Assembly: GCA_036276255.1 (NCBI GenBank)
Contig: DASUPK010000060.1
Coordinates: forward strand, 1-51,142
Source of the DNA: DASUPK01 sp036276255
GTDB lineage: Bacteria; Actinomycetota; Thermoleophilia; Solirubrobacterales; 70-9
Length of the DNA stretch: 51,142 bases
Direction of reading: 5' to 3'
Shown here: positions 31,302 to 39,548 of the stretch, in pieces
How positions within the stretch are numbered: the stretch's first letter is position 1
How the letters are laid out: every line of letters starts with the position of its first letter
Program-made: the position numbers and the translations under genes
Notes under the pieces: generated by a model
Told to the model about the DNA's origin: nothing
The model's input: the letters and a program-made list of their open reading frames with translations, nothing else
Database searches by the model: none

Positions 31302-32348
31302 GTGATCGCCCACGTGGACATGGATGCCTTCTACGTCTCGATCGAGATGCTGCGGCATCCCGAGCTCCGTGGGAAGCCCGTGGTGGTCGCCTACGACGGC
31401 CCGCGCGGTGTGGTCACAACAGCCTCCTACGCGGCGCGGAAGTACGGGGTTCACTCCGCCCTGCCGATGGTGACCGCCCGCCGCCGCTGTCCCCAGCTCA
31501 CCGTCCTGCCGGTCGATATGCAGCTCTACAAGCGCGGCTCGGTCAAGGTGATGGAGACGCTGCAGGAGTTCAGCGACGAGGTCGAGGTCGTAGGCCTCGA
31601 CGAGGCCTACGTCGACCTCTCGGGCTCCCCCGTTCCACAGTCGCGGGCCCATGAGATCAAGCGGCGCATCAGGGAGGCCACCCACCTCGTCTGCTCGATT
31701 GGGCTGGCACCGAACAAGCTGATCGCGAAGATCGCCTCGGACCTGGACAAGCCGGACGGTTTCACGGTACTCGACCACGACAACTGGCTCGAGACGGTTG
31801 GTGAGCAACCGGCGTCGCTTCTGCCGGGGGTCGGACCGAAGACGTTCGAGCGGCTGCAGGCGATCGGCGTCCAGACCGTGGCGCAGCTGGCCCAGACCGA
31901 TGAGTTGACCCTTGGGCGTGCCTTTGGTCCCAACCATGGCGGGGGTCTGCGGGCCCGGGCGAACGGGATCGGGAGCACCAGGCTGAACGAGGATCGCGTG
32001 CGGAAGTCGGAGAGCCGCGAAACCACATTCCCCGAGGACGTCACCGACAGGCGGTTCCTGCACGAGACGGTCGAGCGGCTGGCCCGATCCGTCTGCGAGA
32101 GCCTCGCGCAGAACAAGCGCCGCGGGCGAACGGTGACGCTGAAGATCCGCCTGCAGCCCTTCAAGACCTACACGCGCTCGCGGACCCTCTCTTCCCGCAC
32201 CTGCGATCCGGATCAGGTCGTGGCGACCGCCCGGGAGCTGCTCGACCTGTTCGACCCACAGCGGCCCGTGCGGCTGGTGGGAGTCGGCTTGGCCGGGCTG
32301 GCGGAGGATGAAGCTCCTCAACACCAGCCCGGCCAGCTAGCCGTCTGA
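31302..32348 (+). CDS. dinB: DNA polymerase IV (Y-family translesion polymerase)
   Basis: An error-prone Y-family polymerase for bypass of damaged bases. The catalytic carboxylates are in HVDMDAFYVSIE (residues 4-15) and VGLDEAYVDLSG (Asp/Glu pair near residue 103). The thumb and little-finger domains follow (SLLPGVGPKTFERLQ, RTLSSRT). At 348 residues it is of usual size. The C-terminus (QHQPGQLAV) is not a clear beta-clamp-binding motif. The start is a GTG, with TAATCT 13 nt upstream. I do not see an obvious LexA site in the short upstream region. Confidence 0.96.
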   Translation: MIAHVDMDAFYVSIEMLRHPELRGKPVVVAYDGPRGVVTTASYAARKYGVHSALPMVTARRRCPQLTVLPVDMQLYKRGSVKVMETLQEFSDEVEVVGLDEAYVDLSGSPVPQSRAHEIKRRIREATHLVCSIGLAPNKLIAKIASDLDKPDGFTVLDHDNWLETVGEQPASLLPGVGPKTFERLQAIGVQTVAQLAQTDELTLGRAFGPNHGGGLRARANGIGSTRLNEDRVRKSESRETTFPEDVTDRRFLHETVERLARSVCESLAQNKRRGRTVTLKIRLQPFKTYTRSRTLSSRTCDPDQVVATARELLDLFDPQRPVRLVGVGLAGLAEDEAPQHQPGQLAV

Positions 32349-32355
32349 CCCGCTC

Positions 32356-33021
32356 CTAGCGCGTGGTGAGCACGGTCCCCGTCGAGGGGAATCCGAGCTT
32401 CGCCTTGGTGGCCGCGGTCAGGTCGTACTCGCGGTTGCCCGCATAGGGGCCCCGGTCGATCACGGGGACGGTGAGCGTCTTGCCGTGGTACCGAAGCGTG
32501 ACCTCGGAGCCGCAGGGGAGCGTCTTGTTCGCGACGCCCAGCTTCCCGGGGCTCAGCGTGCCGCCGCAGGCCAGGCCGCCTCCGTAGAGGCCGGGGCCGT
32601 AGTACGAGGCCTCGGCCGGCCGGAACGCGTACACCGTCATTCGGTGCGAGCGGACGGTGGTGTTCGCCACCGTCGCGCGGGCCCCGTACGTGCCGGAGCC
32701 CGACGCGTGCCAGCGCACGCTGAAGCTGCCGTCCCTTTGGGTGTGCGAATGGAGCCTGCGCCCACCTACCTGCACGACGACTTCCCTGCTGCCACCCGGG
32801 GTGACCCGGCCACGGAACTTGACGGTGTGATGAGCCATCACGTTCCGGTGACCGGTCAGGCTGATCCCGGTGGCGGGGCTGCCGGACGCGGTCGCCTCCG
32901 GGGCCGTTCCGGTCGTCGGAACGGCGGCCGAAGCGCCCGCGATGCCTGCTGTGACCATCATTGCCAGGGCGGGCAGCAGCGCTAGCGCAGCCCGCCTCCG
33001 CTTCCAACGGAAGCGACGCAA
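32356..33021 (-). CDS. Secreted RlpA-like double-psi beta-barrel protein
   Basis: A 221-residue exported protein: a signal peptide with an Arg/Lys-rich start and cleavage near residue 33 (GASAAVP), an immunoglobulin-like segment (residues 50-130, GRVTPGGSREVVVQV), then a DPBB domain (EASYYGPGLYGGG, CGGTLSPGKLGVANKTLPCGS, VPVIDRGPYAG). RlpA proteins cleave naked glycan strands or bind peptidoglycan. A c-di-AMP riboswitch precedes the gene. The TTG start has a Shine-Dalgarno sequence (AGGTGG, 6 nt). Confidence 0.9.
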   Translation of the reverse strand: MRRFRWKRRRAALALLPALAMMVTAGIAGASAAVPTTGTAPEATASGSPATGISLTGHRNVMAHHTVKFRGRVTPGGSREVVVQVGGRRLHSHTQRDGSFSVRWHASGSGTYGARATVANTTVRSHRMTVYAFRPAEASYYGPGLYGGGLACGGTLSPGKLGVANKTLPCGSEVTLRYHGKTLTVPVIDRGPYAGNREYDLTAATKAKLGFPSTGTVLTTR

Positions 33022-33045
33022 GTGAATCCACCTGCCTCTCTCTGC

Positions 33046-33177
33046 CGCCTACGGGGTTAGCTGACGGGCTCGCGACACTGGCTCCGTTGCCAATGCCGTT
33101 AAGGGCGGAACACCGCCCTATTCGCCCCTGCTGCTTGGGTCCCCCGCTGACCTGATATCCGTCAAGGTCACTCGGCG
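33046..33177 (-). promoter_or_regulatory. c-di-AMP riboswitch (ydaO/yuaA class) controlling rlpA
   Basis: On the minus strand the leader carries the ydaO hallmarks in order: CGCCGAGTG at the 5' side of P1, AGCGGGGGACCC, GGGGCGAAT, a GGGCGG/CCGCCC hairpin, and the 3' block GAGCCCGTCAGCTAACCCC followed by GTAGGCG, which pairs with the 5' CGCC. This class senses c-di-AMP and usually switches off cell-wall remodelling and potassium or osmolyte genes when c-di-AMP is high. It ends about 25 nt before the rlpA start, next to its Shine-Dalgarno sequence. Confidence 0.92.
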
Positions 33178-33263
33178 AGTTGTTGGTGACTAATCGACCG
33201 GGCAGGGTAGGTTCGCTATTTGCGAACTTGTGTGACGGTCGGCACAGTTGGTATGCGACGATC

Positions 33264-34745
33264 ATGAGCATGACCGACCGTCTCAGTGGGCTCGACTCGT
33301 CGTTTCTCCATCTGGAGCGGGATGGGACGCACATGCACGTCGCCTCGACGACGATCTTCGAGGGGCCGCCCCCTCGCTACCTCGAATTCCGCGACCACAT
33401 CGAGTCGCGCCTCCACCTCGTTCCCCGGTTCCGCCAGAAGCTCCGCTTCGTGCCCTTCGGGCAGGGGCGCCCCGTCTGGGTCGACGACCCGCACCTGAAC
33501 CTCGCCTACCACGTGCGACACACCTCCCTGCCGGAGCCCGGCTCCGAGCATCAGCTGCGCGTGCTGGCGGCCCGGATCTTCTCTCAGCAGCTCGACCGCT
33601 CCAAGCCGCTCTGGGAGCTCTGGCTGATCGAGGGGCTGAAGGGCGGCCGCTTCGCGATCGTCGCCAAGACGCACCACGCGATGGTCGACGGCGTCTCGGG
33701 AGTTGACATAACCACCGTCCTCTTCGACGCCGAGAAGGAGCCGATCGACCCACCTCGGGTGCCGGAGCGTTGGGCACCAGCGCCCGAGCCAAGCAGCGCG
33801 CAGCTGCTCTCCGAGGCCCTCTTCCACCGGGCCATCGACCCCCGTGAGGCCGTCCGCGGCATCCGCCGCGTCGTGCGAGGGCCGAGGCGCGCTCTCCGCA
33901 AGGCGACGGAGGCGGTCGCCGCCGCCGGCACGTTCGCTTGGGCCGGCATCGCGGCTCCCAGGAGCCCCTTCAACTTCGACGTGGGCCCGTATCGGCGGTT
34001 CGCCTGGGTGCGCGCCTCGCTCGCCGACATGAAGCAGGTCAAAAACGAGCTCGGAGGCACCGTCAACGACGTCATCCTGGCTGCGGTCGCCGGGGCGCTC
34101 GGCCGATACATGCGCAAGCGGGGCCAGCCGACCCAGGGGCTGGAGCTCCGGGCGATGGTCCCGGTCAGCGTCCGCACCACGGACCAGCACGGCTCGCTCG
34201 GCAACCAGGTCACCACGATGATGGCCCCCCTTCCCGTCTGGTGCGAGGACCCGGTGGAGCGGATGGAGATCGTCCGCCGTTCGATGGGCGACCTGAAGCA
34301 GTCGAAGCAGGCGATGGGCGCCTCCCTCCTCACCCAGCTGGCGGACTTCGCGCCCCCAACCGTCGCGGGGCAGGCGGCGCGCCTGCAGTCGCGGCAGCGC
34401 TTCTTCAACCTCGTGGTGACCAACATCCCCGGGCCGCAGTTCCCCCTCTATCTGCTCGGGCGGCGCATGGAGCGCGTCTTCCCCATGGTCCCGCTCGCCA
34501 AGAACCAGGGCGTCTGCGTGGGGATCATGAGCTACGACGGCCAGGTCAACTTCGGCCTGATCGGCGACTACGACGGGATGCCCGACCTCGAGGACCTGGC
34601 CAAGGACCTCGAGGAGTCGATCGGCGAGCTGGTCGAGGCGGCCGGCGGGCGCCCCGGGTTCTTGAGGCGCTTCGTGCCCCGCGCGGATGTCGAGTCAGCG
34701 CAGCAGAACGGGCACGGCGAGCGCGAGGAATCGACGACCGGCTAG
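33264..34745 (+). CDS. Wax ester synthase / diacylglycerol acyltransferase (WS/DGAT)
   Basis: A 493-residue acyltransferase that forms wax esters or triacylglycerol from acyl-CoA. The catalytic HHxxxDG is HHAMVDG at residues 137-143. The family's start LSGLDSSFLHLE, the PLWELWLIEGL segment, and the later NDVILAAVAGALG and NIPGPQFPLYLLG blocks are all present. ATG 33264 is the first of two starts (MSM); ATG 33270 is the alternative. Its stop overlaps the stop of the convergent YdjC gene (CTAG). Confidence 0.95.
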   Translation: MSMTDRLSGLDSSFLHLERDGTHMHVASTTIFEGPPPRYLEFRDHIESRLHLVPRFRQKLRFVPFGQGRPVWVDDPHLNLAYHVRHTSLPEPGSEHQLRVLAARIFSQQLDRSKPLWELWLIEGLKGGRFAIVAKTHHAMVDGVSGVDITTVLFDAEKEPIDPPRVPERWAPAPEPSSAQLLSEALFHRAIDPREAVRGIRRVVRGPRRALRKATEAVAAAGTFAWAGIAAPRSPFNFDVGPYRRFAWVRASLADMKQVKNELGGTVNDVILAAVAGALGRYMRKRGQPTQGLELRAMVPVSVRTTDQHGSLGNQVTTMMAPLPVWCEDPVERMEIVRRSMGDLKQSKQAMGASLLTQLADFAPPTVAGQAARLQSRQRFFNLVVTNIPGPQFPLYLLGRRMERVFPMVPLAKNQGVCVGIMSYDGQVNFGLIGDYDGMPDLEDLAKDLEESIGELVEAAGGRPGFLRRFVPRADVESAQQNGHGEREESTTG

Positions 34746-35473
34746 TCGCCGGGACGCTCGGCGGCGGGCTCGCTCTCCCGATCCTGGACGAACGCATCCT
34801 TCATGGGTGAGCGGCGAGCGCCGCTCCAGACGGGCTCGTCGAAGCGGGCCCGGACCATGACCCTCTGGAGCAGCGCCAGGTCCTCCTGGCGCGCCATGTC
34901 GTAGTCCGATCCCGACTCCTTGTCCGGGTGACCGGGATGTGTGACCCACTCGGTCACGCCGGGATCGAGGTGCCTGAGCTGCTCGGGCTCCGCGGGCTGC
35001 TTGCTCTCGGTGCGCCCGATCAGGAGGTCCGGCGTCGGGATGCCGCGCTCGCGCAGCCACTGCCGGTGGTCGGGGTTCACCGAGCGGACCGGGACGTCGA
35101 TCTGCTTGGCCATCTGGAAGACCGGCGTGGCGAGCTCGGGCCGGGCATGGCAATGCTGGTGCCCGTTCAGGAAGGCGGGCCAGCGGCCGAAGATGTCGCC
35201 GAACCGTTCGAGCTGCACCCGCAGCGCGGTCCGGGCCGGCGCCCCGCTGCGCGGCCCCCACCGCCCCTCGAACTCGATGTGCAGGCCGATCTCCACCCCG
35301 CTCTCGAGCAGCGGCCCGGCCTCGCAGTACTCGCGCTCGACCATCGCGCTGACGGAATCGATGGCGCCCATCTCGATCGCCTCGAGAATCCCCTGGTTGT
35401 AGGAGGGCCAGTACCCGTAGTCGTCCGCGGTGATCACCAGCAGGCGGCGGCTGTCTCGCTGGTTGGAGGCCAT
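34742..35473 (-). CDS. YdjC/ChbG-family carbohydrate deacetylase
   Basis: A 243-residue deacetylase: the metal-binding ITADDYGYWPSYNQGI near residue 14, GLHIEF near residue 63, and NGHQHCHARPELATP near residue 103 give the Asp/His ligands. Family members remove acetyl groups from N-acetylglucosamine-containing sugars or hopanoid precursors (HpnK). Substrate unknown. Shares stop-codon bases with the convergent WS/DGAT gene. Leaderless-type promoter. Confidence 0.88.
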   Translation of the reverse strand: MASNQRDSRRLLVITADDYGYWPSYNQGILEAIEMGAIDSVSAMVEREYCEAGPLLESGVEIGLHIEFEGRWGPRSGAPARTALRVQLERFGDIFGRWPAFLNGHQHCHARPELATPVFQMAKQIDVPVRSVNPDHRQWLRERGIPTPDLLIGRTESKQPAEPEQLRHLDPGVTEWVTHPGHPDKESGSDYDMARQEDLALLQRVMVRARFDEPVWSGARRSPMKDAFVQDRESEPAAERPGD

Positions 35474-35479
35474 GCCCCC

Positions 35480-35485
35480 AAGGTA
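35480..35485 (-). promoter_or_regulatory. -10 box TACCTT for the YdjC gene
   Basis: Read on the minus strand, TACCTT is 6 nt before the ATG at 35473. Confidence 0.5.
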
Positions 35486-35488
35486 GCC

Positions 35489-36268
35489 CTAACTGACCTG
35501 CTGGATCGCCGTCTGGATCTCCTGGAGGGTTGGAATAGAGGAACCGCCTATCGCTTTCTGGCCGCCCGGCCCCACCACCTCGATCGACGGGGTGCCCGTG
35601 AAACCGAGGGCATCCGCCTGGGAGCTCCCCTGCTGGATGGTCGCGTCCCACTTCGAGCTGTTTCGGGACTCATTCCACTTGCCTATGTCCGGCACGCTCG
35701 CGGCCTTGGCGAGGTCGGTCAGGAAGTCGTCCGTCACGTATCCGGAGTTCTCGCCCCCCTGGTTGAGATAGAAGAGCTGGAGGAATTGCCAGAAGCGGTT
35801 CTGCTCTCCCGCCGCGAGCGTCGCTCGCATCGCCGGCTTCGAGTCCGGGCCGATGATCAGGAACGGGCGATACTCGTACTTGGCCCTGCCCGGACGAACC
35901 TCGCTCGAGATCAAGTCGGGCACGACGCTCTTGGAGAAGAACTGGCAGGAGGAGCACTGTGGGTCTCCGTACTCGATCACTGACACGGGCGCGTCGGATT
36001 TGCCCATCACCTGACCGCTCTGCGGAATCCCCTTCAGCTCGGTGTCCACCTGGGCGACGCCCGCTACGTTCGCGGGAGGATTGGAGCTGCCTCCGCCACC
36101 GGACTGGCTGATCACGACCAGGGCGACGATCACCACGACGGCCGCAAAGGCAGCCAGGCTCAGGTACTGGATCCTGCGCTTTCGGGCGTGCTCCGCCGCC
36201 GCGTCCTGCGACTCGGCCGCCTGGCGCTCGGTCCGCAGGCGCTCCCGCTCGTCGTGCCTACCTTCCAT
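35489..36268 (-). CDS. Membrane-anchored DsbA-like oxidoreductase
   Basis: A 259-residue protein with a charged cytoplasmic start, one membrane helix (residues 35-54), a Gly/Ser linker and an extracytoplasmic DsbA-type thioredoxin domain. Active site Cys105-Ser-Ser-Cys108 (GDPQCSSCQFF) and cis-Pro loop GFTGTPSIEV. It should introduce disulfides into exported proteins and be re-oxidised by the VKOR encoded immediately upstream, whose gene overlaps this one by 11 nt. Confidence 0.93.
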   Translation of the reverse strand: MEGRHDERERLRTERQAAESQDAAAEHARKRRIQYLSLAAFAAVVVIVALVVISQSGGGGSSNPPANVAGVAQVDTELKGIPQSGQVMGKSDAPVSVIEYGDPQCSSCQFFSKSVVPDLISSEVRPGRAKYEYRPFLIIGPDSKPAMRATLAAGEQNRFWQFLQLFYLNQGGENSGYVTDDFLTDLAKAASVPDIGKWNESRNSSKWDATIQQGSSQADALGFTGTPSIEVVGPGGQKAIGGSSIPTLQEIQTAIQQVS

Positions 36269-36716
36269 GCGAGGACTCTAGCCGGGCGGCGGTCAGTTCC
36301 CTGCCCGTGTAGGCGAACGCCCGGGTCGCCGCCACGGCGAGAGACAACGTCATCAGGACCGCGCTCGCGACGCACCACTGGCAGATCGCGTCGATCACGA
36401 ACAGCTCGAGGTACGTGAGATAGGCGCTGAAGCCGAAGCCGACGAGAGCTGTGAGGAAGCCGCCGAACCGACCCGCGTCGCCCGGTAGGAGCGCCGCGAC
36501 GAGCAGAAGGACGTATCCGGCGATGCCGAACACCGCGACGTTTATGCCCGCTACGTGCGAGTAGTGGCTGTGGGCAACGGTCTCGCAGCCGTGACCTCCG
36601 GCGAGACACTTCGGGGTCCCACCCCCGAACTCCGCGATCGCGATGTAGGTCGCGACCGCGATGCCGAGCAGGGCGAGCACGGCGGCGGCTGTGCGAAGAG
36701 TCCGTTCGCTGGGCAC
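36258..36716 (-). CDS. VKOR-family disulfide-generating membrane protein
   Basis: A 152-residue, four-helix vitamin K epoxide reductase homologue that uses quinone to re-oxidise DsbA. It has the loop cysteines Cys37 and Cys44, and the active CxxC Cys112-Gln-Trp-Cys115, as well as the loop Ser/Gly pattern GHGCETVAHSHYS. It replaces DsbB in actinobacteria. Transcribed with the DsbA gene, with 11-nt overlap. The GTG start follows TAGCAT by 6 nt. Confidence 0.93.
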   Translation of the reverse strand: MPSERTLRTAAAVLALLGIAVATYIAIAEFGGGTPKCLAGGHGCETVAHSHYSHVAGINVAVFGIAGYVLLLVAALLPGDAGRFGGFLTALVGFGFSAYLTYLELFVIDAICQWCVASAVLMTLSLAVAATRAFAYTGRELTAARLESSHGR

Positions 36717-36722
36717 GCCCTA

Positions 36723-36728
36723 ATGCTA
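36723..36728 (-). promoter_or_regulatory. -10 box TAGCAT for the VKOR-DsbA operon
   Basis: Read on the minus strand, TAGCAT is 6 nt before GTG 36716. The divergent acetyltransferase starts 22 bp away. Confidence 0.5.
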
Positions 36729-36738
36729 TGAAGCTCAC

Positions 36739-37239
36739 GTGAACGGTTCCGAAATGGCCCAGCTGTCGATTCGTCCGGCGGAACCCGCTGACGCGGAGCG
36801 GCTGGCTGAGATCTTCAACCAGGGGGTCGAGGACCGCGTCGCGACCTTCGAAACCCGGTCGGCCGACGCGGGAACCGCCATCCGCTGGATCGACGGGAAC
36901 CTCGTCCTCGTGGCGGTGCGAGGCGACGCGCTGGTCGGCTGGGCGAAGGCGAGCCCGTACGCGGATCGCCACCACTACTACGACGGCGTGCGTGAGGCGA
37001 CCCTCTACGTCGAGCGCTCCACGCGGCGAACGGGCGTCGGACGACGTCTGCTGGATGCGCTCGCGGACGCCGCCGTCGAGGCCGGCGCCCACAAGCTAGT
37101 CGGCAAGATCTTCACCAGCAATGAGGCCAGCATCGCGATGGTCGGCGAACTCGGCTGGCGCGAGGTCGGCGTGCACGAGCGCCATGGCACGCTCGACGGC
37201 GAGTGGAGGGACGTGCTCGTCGTCGAGAAGTTGCTCTAG
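36739..37239 (+). CDS. GNAT acetyltransferase (phosphinothricin/methionine-sulfoximine type)
   Basis: A 166-residue GNAT enzyme of the Pat/Bar-like group: SIRPAEPADAERLAEIFNQGV, the short strand DALVGWAKASPY, TLYVERSTRRTGVGRRLLDAL with the acetyl-CoA loop, and FTSNEASIAMVGELGWREVG. Members acetylate glutamine-synthetase inhibitors or related amines. The GTG start follows TATGAA by 6 nt; a second possible start is ATG 36754. Confidence 0.87.
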   Translation: MNGSEMAQLSIRPAEPADAERLAEIFNQGVEDRVATFETRSADAGTAIRWIDGNLVLVAVRGDALVGWAKASPYADRHHYYDGVREATLYVERSTRRTGVGRRLLDALADAAVEAGAHKLVGKIFTSNEASIAMVGELGWREVGVHERHGTLDGEWRDVLVVEKLL

Positions 37240-37279
37240 CGATCGCACCTACTGGCTTTTGGATGTGTTCGTGAGGGTG

Positions 37280-38344
37280 ATGAGGAAGGTCTCGTTCGCC
37301 GCAGTCCTCGCGTTCGCCCTTGCCCTGTGCGGGGCGCCGGATGCGCTCGCATCCAGCGTCACCGTGACCGGGGGCAACACGGTCCGCGTGCTCGAATCGG
37401 GCAGTGAGGTCAACCGGGTGACGGTCAGCTACGACGCCGGGATGGACCTCTATGACGTTGCCGACTCCGCCGCGAGCCTGACCGCCAGCGGCGCCTGCAC
37501 GACGGTCAACGCCCACAGCGCCACCTGCCCCGGGACAGGGATCAAGACCATCTCCGTCGACACCGACGCCCAGGCCGACTCGATCACCATGGATCTGGCC
37601 ACGATCCCGTCGAATGTCGTGGGGAACCTGGATGGCGGCCCCGGCGATGACTCGGTGAGTGGCCACGGGACGCTGAACGGCGGCTCCGGCAACGACCTGA
37701 TCCATGGCTCCGCCCAGTCCGACAACGTGCGCGCGAGCAGCGGCCGAGACTTCATCGACGCCGGCGACGGTCCGGATGACATCGAAGGAGGCAGCGGCAC
37801 CGACACGCTCGCCTATCCGGCGAGCCGCGGTACGCCGGTCAACGTCACCGTCGGCAGCGGAAACGGCAACGACGGCGGCGCGGAGGACCAGGGTTCCGGC
37901 AGGCGGGACACGGTCCACGGGGACGTCGAGGGGATCGTCGGGACTCCGCAGGCCGACCTGATCGCCGGCGACTCGAGCTCCGAGACCCTGATCGGCGGAG
38001 CGGGCAACGACGTCCTCTCGGGCAACAACGGCAACGACACCCTGCTCGGCCTCGAGGGCGACGATGTGATCCTCGGCGGCGAGGGGCAGGACCTCCTGCG
38101 CGGCTGGCTCGGCGCGGACCGGCTATTCGGCGGGCGGGGGAACGACCGAGTCTCCGGCGGGCCTGACGGGGACCTGGTCGTGGGCAACCGCGGGCACGAC
38201 GTGCTCAAGGGGAAGGGCGGCATCGACTTCCTGCGTGCCAAGGACGGCACGCGCGATTTCCGGATCAAGTGCGGACCCGGCTCGAACCGCGCCGAGGGCG
38301 CAACGCGCGACAAGCGCCAGGATCCCCACCCCCGCTCCTGCTGA
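37280..38344 (+). CDS. Secreted RTX-type calcium-binding repeat protein
   Basis: A 354-residue exported protein with a signal peptide ending near ALASS (residue 24). The first part is beta-rich (SVTVTGGNTVRVLES). From about residue 115 come nonapeptide repeats GGxGxDxxx (GGPGDDSVS, GGSGNDLIH, GGAGNDVLS, GNNGNDTLL, GGEGQDLLR, GGRGNDRVS), which bind Ca2+ in a parallel beta-roll. The tail has the Cys-containing CGPGSN motif common in actinobacterial members. No enzyme domain is visible. Start by signal peptide; GTG 37271 or 37277 also possible. Confidence 0.85.
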   Translation: MRKVSFAAVLAFALALCGAPDALASSVTVTGGNTVRVLESGSEVNRVTVSYDAGMDLYDVADSAASLTASGACTTVNAHSATCPGTGIKTISVDTDAQADSITMDLATIPSNVVGNLDGGPGDDSVSGHGTLNGGSGNDLIHGSAQSDNVRASSGRDFIDAGDGPDDIEGGSGTDTLAYPASRGTPVNVTVGSGNGNDGGAEDQGSGRRDTVHGDVEGIVGTPQADLIAGDSSSETLIGGAGNDVLSGNNGNDTLLGLEGDDVILGGEGQDLLRGWLGADRLFGGRGNDRVSGGPDGDLVVGNRGHDVLKGKGGIDFLRAKDGTRDFRIKCGPGSNRAEGATRDKRQDPHPRSC

Positions 38345-38347
38345 GCG

Positions 38348-39058
38348 GTGTCGTCCTGCACGCGGGCGATCATGCCCCGCGTGCACCGGATCCACTACCG
38401 CTTCGGGATCGTCCTCTGTCTCATCCTGGTGACGGTCACGTTCACGTTGGCCGCGCCGGGCGGGGACCTCGGGCGCTTCATCGCGGTGGTCCTGCAGGCC
38501 GCGGTGCTGGTCGCGGCGGTGGTCGCCTCGCGAGCGCATCGCTCGGTGATCATGCTCAGCCTCGTCGCGGCGATCGTCGGGATCGTCGGCACGGCCGCCG
38601 CCCTCTTCGGCAGCGGCCAGTTCGGCAACGCCTCGGCGGAGCTCGTCGCGCTCCTGTACGTCGTCCTCACCCCTCCGGCGCTGATTTCCGGGCTGCGCAA
38701 GCAGTTCGAGGACGCCGGCGCGGTGACCATGCAGACGATGTTCGGGGTGCTCTGCATCTACCTACTGATCGGCCTGCTCTTCGGGGTCGCCTACGCGACG
38801 GTGGACCAGCTCTCGTCGACGCCGTTCTTCGCCCAGGCGGGGTCCCACGGGCGTGACGACTTCCTTTACTTCAGCTACACGACGCTGACCACCGTCGGAT
38901 ACGGAGACCTGGTCGCCGCCACGAACCTGGGGCGCTCCTTGGCGATCGCCGAGGCGCTGCTCGGCCAGCTCTATCTGGTGAGCGTCGTAGCCGTGATCAT
39001 CAGCAACATGGAGGCGGTGCGCCCCGGCCAGCGCCGGACCCGCCGCAAGACGGTCTAG
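38348..39058 (+). CDS. Potassium channel family protein
   Basis: A 236-residue membrane protein with four predicted N-terminal helices and a final pore module containing the K+ selectivity filter TTLTTVGYGDLV. No cytoplasmic RCK or cyclic-nucleotide domain follows; the C-terminus is a short basic tail (RPGQRRTRRKTV). GTG 38348 lies 3 nt after the RTX stop; ATG 38372 is an alternative. It ends in tail overlap with the ImmA gene. Confidence 0.9.
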   Translation: MSSCTRAIMPRVHRIHYRFGIVLCLILVTVTFTLAAPGGDLGRFIAVVLQAAVLVAAVVASRAHRSVIMLSLVAAIVGIVGTAAALFGSGQFGNASAELVALLYVVLTPPALISGLRKQFEDAGAVTMQTMFGVLCIYLLIGLLFGVAYATVDQLSSTPFFAQAGSHGRDDFLYFSYTTLTTVGYGDLVAATNLGRSLAIAEALLGQLYLVSVVAVIISNMEAVRPGQRRTRRKTV

Positions 39059-39492
39059 CCCAGCTGCAGCAGGGCCCAGAAGGGGTGATCGCGCGGCGGG
39101 ATGCGCGGGGGCACGCGTCGGTGCTGGCGGTTCCGCGCCCAGGCGAGATAGCCCTGGAGGCGGCGAGCGATCGAGCGCTTGGTCGCCGGTGTCGGCTCGA
39201 CCGCGCTGTGCTCGAGAGCGAACAGCCACGCGTTCGCCTCGGACTCCAGGCGCGGCGCGGAGCGGCCCTTCCCGACCAGATGCCCGATCTCGTGCAGGGC
39301 GATGAAGTAGGAGACCTGGCCGCGGATCGGCGGGATGGAGATCTCGAGCCTGCCGCCGCGCCAGCGGATCGCTCGCCCGCGTGCCGAGGAGCCGGACAGC
39401 TCGATCCCGTACTCGCGGCAGAGGTCCTCCACGTGCGCCTCCATCAACTCCACTCCCTTGCGGGTCCGCGGTGAGCGCTCCTGCCTGAACAC
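39055..39492 (-). CDS. ImmA/IrrE-type zinc metallopeptidase
   Basis: A 145-residue metallopeptidase with the zinc motif ALHEIGHLVG and the third-ligand region ESEANAWLFA. ImmA/IrrE peptidases cleave repressors in phage, ICE or radiation-response control, but no repressor gene is adjacent here. I place the start at GTG 39492 because TACCCT lies 7 nt upstream. The longer frame to TTG 39549 would overlap the nadE start. Confidence 0.85.
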   Translation of the reverse strand: MFRQERSPRTRKGVELMEAHVEDLCREYGIELSGSSARGRAIRWRGGRLEISIPPIRGQVSYFIALHEIGHLVGKGRSAPRLESEANAWLFALEHSAVEPTPATKRSIARRLQGYLAWARNRQHRRVPPRIPPRDHPFWALLQLG

Positions 39493-39499
39493 GCGCGGC

Positions 39500-39505
39500 A
39501 GGGTA
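39500..39505 (-). promoter_or_regulatory. -10 box TACCCT for the ImmA-type gene
   Basis: Read on the minus strand, TACCCT is 7 nt before GTG 39492. Confidence 0.45.
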
Positions 39506-39548
39506 GCCACCTCCACGGACGAGTCTCCCCCGTCGCCATACTTGGTCA

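Noticed and set aside
31302..31330. GTG start of dinB doubted in favour of ATG 31320
   Set aside because: The first catalytic Asp lies between them (HVDMDAFY), so the later ATG would remove it.
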